Origin: Azonexus sp.
GTDB lineage: Bacteria > Pseudomonadota > Gammaproteobacteria > Burkholderiales > Rhodocyclaceae
Assembly: GCA_031285115.1 (NCBI GenBank)
Contig: JAITWU010000143.1
Location: 1 to 8,554 of the forward strand
Direction of reading: 5' to 3'
Length of the DNA: 8,554 nt
Under the pieces are notes generated by a model that was given only the letters and a program-made list of their open reading frames with translations, was not told the DNA's origin and did not search any database. The translations under genes were made by a program, and so were the position numbers. Positions 1 to 5,642 of this stretch are shown here, piece after piece; the stretch's first letter is position 1; each line of letters opens with the position of its first letter.

Positions 1-636
1 GCCGCCGTCGACGGCGCGATCAGCGCCAAATACCGCAATACCGGCCAGACCTGCATCTGCGCCAACCGTTTTCTTGCCCAATCGGGCATTTACGAAGCGT
101 TTGCCGCTCGGCTGGCCGAACGCGCGCGCCATCTCAAAGTCGGGCCGGGCAGCGTCGCCGGTGTCAACCAGGGGCCGCTCATCAATGCCGCGGGCCTCGC
201 CAAAGTCGAAGCGCATGTCGCCGACGCCATCGCCAAGGGCGCGCGCGTGCTCTGTGGCGGCGCGCCTCATGCCCTCGGCGGCAACTTCTTCCAGCCAACA
301 GTGCTGGCCGATGTGGACGCCACCATGCGTATCGCCCGCGAAGAAACCTTCGGCCCGCTCGCGCCATTATTCCGCTTCACGACCGAAGAGCAGGCGCTTA
401 CACTCGCCAACGACACCGAATATGGCCTCGCCGCCTACTTTTACAGCCGCGACGTGGGCCGCTGCTGGCGCGTTGGCGAAGCGCTCGAATACGGCATGGT
501 CGGCATCAACACCGGCCTCATCTCCAACGAAACCGCGCCCTTCGGCGGCATCAAACAATCCGGCATGGGCCGCGAAGGCTCGAAATACGGCATCGAGGAA
601 TATCTGGAAGTGAAATACCTCTGTTTTGCGGTGTAG
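1..636 (+). CDS. gabD: NADP-dependent succinate-semialdehyde dehydrogenase, C-terminal part (5' end outside window)
   Basis: Aldehyde dehydrogenase superfamily enzyme that oxidises succinate semialdehyde to succinate with NAD(P)+ in the cytoplasm, the last step of the GABA shunt. The 211 visible residues are the C-terminal part of a protein that is normally about 480 residues long; the frame is open from base 1 and ends at TAG 634-636. The catalytic cysteine lies in NTGQTCICANR, visible residues 13-23, with Cys18 as the nucleophile. Cys20 two residues later matches the Cys-X-Cys pair that acts as a redox switch in known SSADHs. Also visible are EETFGP (114-119) and the family-typical tail GLISNETAPFGGIKQSGMGR, followed by EGSKYGIEEYLEVKY. 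That tail is why I call GabD rather than another ALDH; a close relative such as glutarate-semialdehyde dehydrogenase cannot be excluded. It converges on the thioredoxin-like gene, with 75 bases between the two stops in which I see no clear hairpin terminator. Confidence 0.93.
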   Translation, partial: AAVDGAISAKYRNTGQTCICANRFLAQSGIYEAFAARLAERARHLKVGPGSVAGVNQGPLINAAGLAKVEAHVADAIAKGARVLCGGAPHALGGNFFQPTVLADVDATMRIAREETFGPLAPLFRFTTEEQALTLANDTEYGLAAYFYSRDVGRCWRVGEALEYGMVGINTGLISNETAPFGGIKQSGMGREGSKYGIEEYLEVKYLCFAV

Positions 637-711
637 GGCTGACGACCAGCGAGAGAAAAGGGACAAATGCCGCGCCCGATGTCACTTCACAAACCGGGGG
701 TGAGCGGGAGG

Positions 712-1206
712 CTATTTAGCCAATAACGCTACCGTCACCGCGTCGAGATCGACCTTTCTCAACAGCCCCATTTTTCTGCCGACCACCTGCCCCCGCCGGT
801 CGATGAAGAGGGTGTAGGGAATGCCCGCCTTGTCGTTGCCGAGGGTTTTTAGGAGCGGAATGCCTTGTTCTTTGGCGACAAAGACCGGGTAATCCATATC
901 GTAGGCTTTGGCGAAGTCCTTGACCGGCTCGGCGCGTTCTTCGATGCCGATGCCGAGAATTTCGACCTGGCCTTTATGGGCTGCGCGGAATTTGATGAGT
1001 TCGGGGATTTCTTCCTTGCACGGGCCGCACCAGCGCGCCCAGAAGTTGATGATGAGCGGTTTGCCCTGATAACGGGAAAGGGCGACGGGTTTGTCGTCGG
1101 CGTCAGCGAGGGTGGCGGCAAATAGCGGGGCGGCGGAAATTTGTTCGGCGGCAGTGGCGAATTGCGCCAGGACGGCGAGAAACAGCGCGGCAAAGAGGCG
1201 TTTCAC
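712..1206 (-). CDS. Exported TlpA/ResA-like thioredoxin-fold protein, last gene of the nos unit
   Basis: A 164-residue periplasmic thiol-disulfide oxidoreductase. Residues 1-20 form a Sec signal peptide (MKR, hydrophobic stretch, then ATAA before EQ). The mature part is a TlpA-like thioredoxin fold with the active site WCGPC at 59-63 (Cys60 and Cys63) and the cis-proline loop GIPYT, with Pro130. The start is GTG at 1206-1204. It overlaps the nosY stop by four bases (GTGA) and is preceded by GGGGA at 6-base spacing, so translation is probably coupled to NosY. An ATG-only gene caller could miss or shorten it. Family members keep cysteine thiols reduced in the periplasm for cytochrome c or copper-centre assembly. 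From its position after nosF, nosL and nosY I infer that it reduces the cysteines of NosL or of a partner copper protein, but no substrate is shown by the sequence. The stop is TAG 714-712. Confidence 0.9.
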   Translation of the reverse strand: MKRLFAALFLAVLAQFATAAEQISAAPLFAATLADADDKPVALSRYQGKPLIINFWARWCGPCKEEIPELIKFRAAHKGQVEILGIGIEERAEPVKDFAKAYDMDYPVFVAKEQGIPLLKTLGNDKAGIPYTLFIDRRGQVVGRKMGLLRKVDLDAVTVALLAK

Positions 1207-2030
1207 GGCAAATCCCCGCGCCGGAACAGCAGGTAGCCGCTGGTCGCGCTCAAGAAACCGAGGGTTGCCGGGTAGATCAGGGCAAAAATTTTGTAACCCG
1301 TGGCGCCGAACAGGTCGAGGATGACGTAGGCCGAGGGGCCGAGCACGATCAGTTGCGGGTCAAAGAGGGCGAGCGCGGCGGTGCGGAAGACTTGCAAGGG
1401 ATTGGCTAGCGCCAGCGTGATGGCGATTTCGGGCGAGACTTTGCCCTGAATCATGACGCCGAGCAGGATCAGGTCGAGAAAGAGCAAGAGCGTGAGCCAG
1501 ACCATGAAGGCTGCGCCCTGCGCCATGTCGGTGCTGCGAGCGATGGCCGAGATCAACATGCCGATGCCGAGAAAACACCAGGCCATCACCGCCAGCAGGG
1601 CGGTGTAATAGCCGAACATGGCCCACGGCACTTCGATGTCCTGAAATGTGGCCCAGAGGGTCGCGCCGAGCATGGCGAGAAATACCGGCGTGAAAATGAT
1701 GAGGTAGCGGCCAACGATCTTGCCCCAGAACCAGGCCGAGAGCGACACCGGCAAGGAGAGGAGATATTCAAAAACCCCGGCCTCGCGGTCGCCAGCTACC
1801 GAGCGGACGGTGGTGATGAGGACGAAAATGGGCAGGATCGCCATCGTCAATTGGATGTAAGTGACGAGCAGGCGGGAAAGGCCGATAAAGCCGAGAACCC
1901 GTGATTCGGTCAGGCCAAAGACGAAGAGCAGGGCGACGATGCCGCCGAAAACCAGGGTGTAAATCTGGAACCAGCGGGCGCGCAGCGATTCGACGATGTC
2001 CAGTTTGGCGGTCAGCCAGAGTTGTTTCAT
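1203..2030 (-). CDS. nosY: NosY-like ABC-2 type membrane permease
   Basis: A 275-residue inner-membrane protein with about six hydrophobic segments, the topology and length usual for NosY. The N-terminus (MKQLWLTAKLDIVESLRARW) is the short amphipathic lead typical of ABC-2 permeases. The VAGDREAGVFEYLLSLPVS stretch (about residues 79-97) matches the conserved cytoplasmic coupling region of this family, and NPLQVFR (about 211-217) resembles the NPxxxFR element seen in NosY. NosY forms the membrane half of the NosF/NosY/NosD transporter needed for assembly of the Cu-S centre of nitrous oxide reductase. The ATG at 2030 follows nosL by 16 bases and has a GAGG ribosome-binding site about 7 bases upstream. 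The stop overlaps the next gene by four bases. The NosY name depends on its neighbours NosF and NosL; by sequence alone ABC-2 permease is certain and NosY is likely. Confidence 0.88.
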   Translation of the reverse strand: MKQLWLTAKLDIVESLRARWFQIYTLVFGGIVALLFVFGLTESRVLGFIGLSRLLVTYIQLTMAILPIFVLITTVRSVAGDREAGVFEYLLSLPVSLSAWFWGKIVGRYLIIFTPVFLAMLGATLWATFQDIEVPWAMFGYYTALLAVMAWCFLGIGMLISAIARSTDMAQGAAFMVWLTLLLFLDLILLGVMIQGKVSPEIAITLALANPLQVFRTAALALFDPQLIVLGPSAYVILDLFGATGYKIFALIYPATLGFLSATSGYLLFRRGDLP

Positions 2031-2046
2031 GTTTGGCCTCGATCCT

Positions 2047-2532
2047 TCACTTGCCGCGCGCCAGCAGGTGTTCGCGCATGGTGGCGAAATCCTGGCTGCC
2101 TGCCTGCGGCTGGGCGGTAGCGGCGAAGTTGTAGCCCATCGGCGAATGGCGGCTGACGTAATGCGCCTGACGCGGGTCGAGCCAATGGAGTTGCTCGCCC
2201 TTGTTGTTCATGTCGGCCACCCACTGGCGGGTGGCCGGGTCGGCGAGCCACGGCAGCGTCGGCGTTTGCTCGCGCAGCCAGAATAAAAGGCAGCCGATGT
2301 CGTCGAATTTGTAGGCGCTATCCTGCGGCCCGCCGCGCAGTTCGGCGGCGAATCGGCGGTCGGAAATGACCATTTTGCAGCGGGTGCAGGTGTCGCGATC
2401 CCATTTGATTTCGACCATGCCCGCCGGCCAGCCGTTTTTGTCGCAGCCCGCCAGTGCGGCGGCGAGCGGGGTGAGCGCCAAACCGGCGCCGACGAGGCGA
2501 CCGAGAAAGCGGCGGCGCGGCGGATGGCGCAT
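2047..2532 (-). CDS. nosL: NosL-type copper-binding lipoprotein
   Basis: A 161-residue lipoprotein of the NosL family. The N-terminus MRHPPRRRFLGRLVGAG carries a twin-arginine-like RRRFL motif, followed by a hydrophobic segment and the lipobox LAGC, with Cys30 as the expected acylated residue. The mature protein has the Cu(I)-binding motif CTRCKM (Cys49, Cys52, Met54) in DRDTCTRCKMVISDRRFAAE, then FDDIGC (76-81) and SPMGYNFAA (130-138), all landmarks of NosL. NosL binds one Cu(I) and delivers copper for the Cu-S site of NosZ. The ATG at 2532 was chosen because it gives this signal sequence; a longer reading back to 2727 only runs over nosF in another frame. The gene starts two bases after the nosF stop (TGACCATG), with only a weak upstream GAG, so translation is probably coupled. 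Confidence 0.94.
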   Translation of the reverse strand: MRHPPRRRFLGRLVGAGLALTPLAAALAGCDKNGWPAGMVEIKWDRDTCTRCKMVISDRRFAAELRGGPQDSAYKFDDIGCLLFWLREQTPTLPWLADPATRQWVADMNNKGEQLHWLDPRQAHYVSRHSPMGYNFAATAQPQAGSQDFATMREHLLARGK

Positions 2533-2534
2533 GG

Positions 2535-3392
2535 TCAATTGGCTCGCTCGGCCAGCGCCAGATCGGCGACCAGCGCCGTGTAGCGGGAGACGACGCCAAG
2601 AAAGCGCAGCCGATCCGGCCCGGCGATTTCGCCCTGCCAGATGAGCCGGTCGTCGCTTTCCCGGAAATTCCAGCCCGCCAGCGCCTTGGCGAAAGCCGCC
2701 TCGAAACGTTTGAGAACGATGCGGCAATCGAGCCGCGAAGTCAGCGTGATGTCATCGGCGACCTTGTCGTCGAGCGCGATTTTGCCCATGTCCATTTCGA
2801 TGACGCGATTGACCAGCGCCGACACTTCATCGAGGCGGTGGCTGGAAATGATCATCGTCGCATCAGCGAGCCGCTCGGCGAGCAGGTCGAAGAAAATCTT
2901 GCGCGCTTCCGGGTCGAGATTGGCCGCCGGTTCGTCCATCACCAGCACCCTGGCGTCGCGCCCCAGGGCGATGGCGATCAGGAGTTTCTGCTTCATGCCG
3001 CCGGAAAGCCGGACGAACTGGCGCGTCGAGATAGCGTCGATATCGAGGCCGAGACGGCGGGCGACATCGTGAATACGGCGCGGCCCGACGCCGCACAGCG
3101 AAGCGGAAAAGTCGATCAACTGGCCGACCGGCATTTTCAGCGGTGGCGGCAGTTGCGGCACGAAACCAATCTGGCCGAGCACGGCAGCACGGTTCTGGCG
3201 CGGGTCGAGGCCATTGATGGCGACCGTGCCGTCGTGGGTGTATTCACCGAGGAGGCAGCGGATCAAGGTGGTTTTACCGGCCCCGTTGGAGCCGATCAGC
3301 GCCACCCGCTCGCCGGGGCCGATGTCGAGATCAATACCGTCGAGCACACGGACACGGCGGAAAGTCTTGGCGAGTTGGCGGAATTGAATCAT
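2535..3392 (-). CDS. nosF: NosF-like ABC transporter ATP-binding protein, first gene of the nos unit
   Basis: A cytoplasmic ABC ATPase of 285 residues from the ATG at 3392. Walker A is GSNGAGKTT (34-42), the Q-loop glutamine is Q80 in FVPQ, the signature is LSGGM (129-133), Walker B is VLVMDEP (149-155) with Glu154 as catalytic base, and the switch histidine is His185 in SSHR. About 65 residues follow the ATPase core, which is usual for NosF. It should energise NosY; together with NosD this complex supports sulfur or copper-site assembly of nitrous oxide reductase. The start gives a normal ABC N-terminus (MIQFRQLAKTFRRVRVLDGI). A longer frame reaches 3545 but adds only non-conserved, proline-rich residues. 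No Shine-Dalgarno sequence precedes the chosen ATG; a perfect TATAAT lies 6 bases upstream instead (see the promoter entry). No nosD or nosZ lies upstream. Without the NosL neighbour, the ATPase alone could be assigned only to the CcmA/NosF-type group. Confidence 0.9.
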   Translation of the reverse strand: MIQFRQLAKTFRRVRVLDGIDLDIGPGERVALIGSNGAGKTTLIRCLLGEYTHDGTVAINGLDPRQNRAAVLGQIGFVPQLPPPLKMPVGQLIDFSASLCGVGPRRIHDVARRLGLDIDAISTRQFVRLSGGMKQKLLIAIALGRDARVLVMDEPAANLDPEARKIFFDLLAERLADATMIISSHRLDEVSALVNRVIEMDMGKIALDDKVADDITLTSRLDCRIVLKRFEAAFAKALAGWNFRESDDRLIWQGEIAGPDRLRFLGVVSRYTALVADLALAERAN

Positions 3393-3440
3393 GGGCGGAT
3401 TATAAAAAGGCGCGGGGGGCTGGCATTGAACCTGAATCAA
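3393..3440 (-). promoter_or_regulatory. Candidate nosF promoter: perfect -10 box and FNR-like dyad, possibly leaderless
   Basis: Read on the minus strand, bases 3404-3399 are TATAAT, a perfect sigma-70 -10 hexamer. Its expected transcription start falls at about 3392, the A of the nosF ATG, which agrees with the absence of a Shine-Dalgarno sequence. At 3440-3426 the minus strand reads TTGATTCAGGTTCAA. This has a full TTGAT half-site of the FNR/Anr/Dnr consensus and a matching TCAA end, but the half-sites are 7 rather than 6 bases apart. The dyad centre is at about -41, where class II FNR sites sit. There is no good -35 hexamer at normal spacing, as expected for an activator-dependent promoter. 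The boxes are seen; the regulation is inferred. Confidence 0.4.
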
Positions 3441-3443
3441 AGA

Positions 3444-3479
3444 CGGGCGGGCCATGCCGACAGGGATTCTATCCGCCCG
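3444..3479. repeat. 7-bp GC-rich inverted repeat in the divergent intergenic region
   Basis: CGGGCGG at 3444-3450 and CCGCCCG at 3473-3479 are perfect inverted copies 22 bases apart. Between them and overlapping the right arm is a smaller palindrome, GGAT-TCT-ATCC, at 3464-3474. The element lies between the divergent nosF and small-exported-protein genes. It could be an operator or a 5'-leader hairpin, or it could be chance in GC-rich DNA. No T-tract follows on either strand, so it is not a classical terminator. Confidence 0.3.
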
Positions 3480-3562
3480 GCCCAAATTGTTGAACGGCGA
3501 TGGAACTAAAGCGGCGGCGGCTGTGCCAAACGAGTCCGTATCCACGATGACAGGAGGTTTGG

Positions 3563-3700
3563 ATGAAGAGATTGATGACCGCCGCTTTTACCACCCTGAT
3601 CGCCGGCCTCTTCGCCTTTGCCAGCGTCAATGCGCTGGCCTGCGGCGACAAGGCCAAGGATGAAAAACAGATGAGCACGCCGGACAAGAAGTCAAGCTGA
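3563..3700 (+). CDS. Small exported protein of unknown function, 45 residues
   Basis: A short gene with strong translational signals: AGGAGG at 3552-3557, five bases before the ATG at 3563, and TGA at 3698-3700. The product begins MKRLMTAAFTTLIAGLFAFA, a clear Sec signal peptide, with a probable signal peptidase I site after the ALA that precedes CGDK. The mature part would be only about 19 charged residues (CGDKAKDEKQMSTPDKKSS) with one N-terminal cysteine. A lipoprotein is possible, but the lipobox is poor because -3 is Ala and -2 is Leu. I do not recognise a family. It is transcribed divergently from nosF and is followed 21 bases later by a strong terminator, so it appears to be a monocistronic unit. 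The ribosome-binding site, signal peptide and terminator together make it a credible gene despite its size. Confidence 0.75.
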   Translation: MKRLMTAAFTTLIAGLFAFASVNALACGDKAKDEKQMSTPDKKSS

Positions 3701-3717
3701 CTCCGCCCGTCTCACCC

Positions 3718-3745
3718 AAAGGGCAGCCGCGAGGCTGCCTTTTTT
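3718..3745 (+). terminator. Rho-independent terminator after the 45-residue exported protein gene
   Basis: GGCAGCC (3722-3728), the tetraloop GCGA, and GGCTGCC (3733-3739) form a perfect 7-bp GC-rich stem, followed by six T residues (3740-3745). The GCGA loop is of the stabilising GNRA type. In the other direction the hairpin is followed only by CTTT, so it could also act weakly on minus-strand read-through from the ypfJ-like gene. Confidence 0.93.
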
Positions 3746-3791
3746 ATTGAGTTTGTTGCAGGATTACAGAATTCCTTTGTGGAGACATCCG

Positions 3792-3974
3792 ATGCCGATC
3801 AAACCGACCTTCCCCCCGGCGCAGCAAGCAGCGGCTGTTCGGAAAAAACTAGCCGAGTTGGCAATTGCCGAACAGGACATCGAGGAGGCCATTGCCTGGG
3901 CGAGGCAAGATGACCGGCAAAATTTATTGCCGGAGACGCCTCAAAGCTGCGCCGCCTTGAAGGTATTGCACTGA
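3792..3974 (+). CDS. Small helical protein of unknown function, 60 residues
   Basis: From the ATG at 3792 the product starts MPIKPTFPPAQQAAAVRKKL and continues as a probably alpha-helical, charged stretch (LAELAIAEQDIEEAIAWARQ) with a short polar tail. A GGAG at 3781-3784, seven bases upstream, supports this start; the frame could begin earlier at TTG 3747, but that codon lies right after the terminator T-tract. No signal peptide or membrane segment is visible, so it should be cytoplasmic. The size and the helical, acidic make-up recall small antitoxin or regulator proteins, but no toxin gene follows and I do not recognise the family. Its last 34 bases overlap the 3' end of the convergent metallopeptidase gene. 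The tail after about residue 43 runs through an inverted repeat, so the gene may be a shortened remnant of a longer one. Confidence 0.55.
   Translation: MPIKPTFPPAQQAAAVRKKLAELAIAEQDIEEAIAWARQDDRQNLLPETPQSCAALKVLH
3914..3933. repeat. Perfect 7-bp inverted repeat in the convergent overlap region
   Basis: CCGGCAA (3914-3920), the loop AATTTA and TTGCCGG (3927-3933) form a perfect hairpin. It begins seven bases beyond the stop codon of the ypfJ-like gene and lies inside the coding frame of the 60-residue protein. It sits where a terminator of the long minus-strand operon would be expected, but no T-tract follows on the minus strand, so it may instead act as an mRNA 3'-end stabilising or attenuating structure. 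Confidence 0.5.
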
Positions 3975-4819
3975 TTCATATCACCCGTCTCAAAACCGCG
4001 CTTGAACCAGCGGACGCGCTGGGCGGAACTGCCGTGGGTGAAGCTCTCCGGCACGATGCGGCCGCGGGCTTCCTGTTGCAGACGGTCGTCGCCGATGGCG
4101 GTGGCGGCGTTGAGCGCGGCTTCGAGGTCACCCGGTTCGAGCACCTTTTTCATCGTATCGGTGCGCTTGCCCCAGACCCCGGCGAGGCAATCGGCTTGCA
4201 GTTCGAGGCGCACCGATAGCGCGTTGGCTTCGACCTCCCCGGCCCGCTGGCGGGCGCGTTGCACCTGTTCCGAAATACCGAGCAGATTCTGCACATGATG
4301 GCCGACTTCGTGGGCGATGACGTAGGCTTGGGCGAATTCGCCGGGCGCTTTGAAGCGGCTTTTCAGTTCATCAAAAAATTGCAGGTCGATGTAAACCTTC
4401 TGGTCGCCAGGGCAGTAAAACGGCCCCATCGCCGATTGCCCGGTGCCGCAGGCGGTGGGCGTAACGCCGGAAAAGAGCACCAGTTTCGGGTCCTGGTAGC
4501 GTTTGCCATTGGCCTGAAAAACCTGATTCCAGGTGTCTTCGGTAGAAGCCAGCACCTGCGAGACGAAGCGGGCGGTTGAATCATCCGCCGGGGGCCGGTG
4601 GGCGGGCGGCGCGCTTTGCTGGACGGCGGGTATCCCGCCGCCGCTCAACATATTGAGCACGGTCAGCGGATTGACGCCGAGAAAATAGCTGGCGACAAGC
4701 GCCACGACAATCGTGCCGACGCCAAGATGCCCGCCGCCCAGGCGCAAACCGCCGCCGCCCCCGCCCTCGCCGCGCCGGTCTTCGAGATTGTCGCTTTCGC
4801 GGTAGTCATCCATCCGCAT
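3941..4819 (-). CDS. ypfJ: YpfJ-type neutral zinc metallopeptidase
   Basis: A 292-residue predicted membrane-anchored metallopeptidase of the Zn_peptidase (YpfJ/KPN_02809) family. The family-typical N-terminus MRMDDYRESDNLEDRRG is followed by a glycine run (19-24), one transmembrane helix (about 33-52), a Pro/Ala-rich linker (about 64-79) and the catalytic domain. The zinc site is HEVGH (170-174), with Glu171 as general base; ELQAD (206-210) probably supplies the third ligand. Cys124, Cys136, Cys211 and Cys284 could form disulfides on the periplasmic side. The start at 4819 was chosen because it gives the conserved N-terminus and has AAGGA about 7 bases upstream; an in-frame extension to 4924 lies within pyrF and adds nothing conserved. 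Only 10 bases separate it from the pyrF stop, so it is probably the last gene of that operon. The family's substrate is unknown to me. Its 3' end overlaps the convergent small gene by 34 bases. Confidence 0.92.
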   Translation of the reverse strand: MRMDDYRESDNLEDRRGEGGGGGGLRLGGGHLGVGTIVVALVASYFLGVNPLTVLNMLSGGGIPAVQQSAPPAHRPPADDSTARFVSQVLASTEDTWNQVFQANGKRYQDPKLVLFSGVTPTACGTGQSAMGPFYCPGDQKVYIDLQFFDELKSRFKAPGEFAQAYVIAHEVGHHVQNLLGISEQVQRARQRAGEVEANALSVRLELQADCLAGVWGKRTDTMKKVLEPGDLEAALNAATAIGDDRLQQEARGRIVPESFTHGSSAQRVRWFKRGFETGDMNQCNTFKAAQL

Positions 4820-4829
4820 GATTGTTTCC

Positions 4830-5642
4830 TTAACGATAACGATTGATGGCGCTGCGGGTTTCTGCGGCAACCCGGCGAGCGGCGGCGGCGAAGTTCTCAT
4901 CCTTGCCAGCATAAAGAATGGCACGCGAAGAATTGATCAGCAAGCCACCTGTCATCGCCGTGCGGCCCGCCGTGACGGTCGCCTCGACATCGCCGCCCTG
5001 AGCGCCGATGCCGGGGACGAGCAACGGCATATCGCCGACAATCTCGCGCACGCGGGCGATTTCCGCCGGATACGTCGCGCCGACGACCAGCCCGATCTGG
5101 CCATTGCGGTTCCAATCCCTGGCCGCCAGACGGGCGACGCGCTCGTAGAGTTTTTCACCGCCGACATCGAGAAATTGCAGGTCGGAGCCGCCCGCGTTGG
5201 AAGTGCGGCAGAGCAGAATCACGCCCTTGTCGGCCCAATCGAGATACGGCTCGACCGAATCGCGGCCCATATAGGGATTGACCGTCACCGCATCGGCCTG
5301 ATAACGCGCGAAGGCTTCCCGCGCGTACTGCTCGGCGGTCGAACCGATGTCGCCGCGCTTGGCGTCCAGTATCACTGGAATGCCCGGATAGCGTTCGTGA
5401 ATGTGGGCAATCAGCCGTTCCAGTTGCGCCTCGGCCCGCTGGGCGGCGAAATAGGCAATCTGCGGCTTGAAAGCCGAGACCAGATCAGCGGTGGCATCGA
5501 CGATTGCGGCGCAAAAGTCGTAAATGGCCTCCGTCCGCCCTTGAAAATGCGCGGGAAATTTGGCGGGATCAGGATCGAGGCCGACGCAGAGCAGGGAATC
5601 ATTCTTCTGGCTGGCGGCGGCGAGCATTTGGGTAAAAGTCAT
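4830..5642 (-). CDS. pyrF: Orotidine 5'-phosphate decarboxylase (type 2 subfamily)
   Basis: A 270-residue cytoplasmic enzyme that decarboxylates OMP to UMP, the last step of de novo pyrimidine synthesis. The length and sequence fit the type 2 OMP decarboxylases, which are longer than the roughly 230-residue E. coli type. The active-site signature is DAKRGD (93-98), with Lys95 as the proton donor and the aspartates on either side completing the charged network. Substrate-binding elements include GLDPDP (21-26), NPYMG (122-126), [10 protein letters not shown] (209-218) and SSR with Arg240 near the phosphate. The start is ATG 5642, overlapping the methyltransferase stop as ATGA. No independent promoter is evident, because the upstream bases are methyltransferase coding sequence, so pyrF probably depends on read-through and coupled translation. 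That arrangement is unusual for an essential biosynthetic gene. Confidence 0.97.
   Translation of the reverse strand: MTFTQMLAAASQKNDSLLCVGLDPDPAKFPAHFQGRTEAIYDFCAAIVDATADLVSAFKPQIAYFAAQRAEAQLERLIAHIHERYPGIPVILDAKRGDIGSTAEQYAREAFARYQADAVTVNPYMGRDSVEPYLDWADKGVILLCRTSNAGGSDLQFLDVGGEKLYERVARLAARDWNRNGQIGLVVGATYPAEIARVREIVGDMPLLVPGIGAQGGDVEATVTAGRTAMTGGLLINSSRAILYAGKDENFAAAARRVAAETRSAINRYR

Noticed and set aside
74..613. 179-codon frame overlapping gabD on the same strand
   Set aside because: It is a +1 shadow of the aldehyde dehydrogenase frame, rich in Arg, Ser and Pro as shifted GC-rich frames are.
637..711. Terminator between gabD and the convergent tlpA-like gene
   Set aside because: I see no hairpin followed by a T-tract on either strand in these 75 bases.
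3426..3440. Canonical FNR box
   Set aside because: Half-sites are separated by 7 bases rather than 6, so it is not called as a consensus site; it is kept only as a candidate dyad because of its position at about -41.
2838..3509. Plus-strand open frame of 223 codons
   Set aside because: It is antisense to nosF, which carries all ABC motifs; no ribosome-binding site or domain supports it.
3393..3545. Upstream-extended nosF start at 3545
   Set aside because: The extra 51 residues are proline-rich and unlike ABC ATPase N-termini, and they overlap the promoter-like elements.
3494..3562. ECF-sigma-like GGAACT element upstream of the 45-residue gene
   Set aside because: GGAACTAAA resembles a -35 of RpoE-type promoters, but no convincing -10 partner lies at 16-17 bases.
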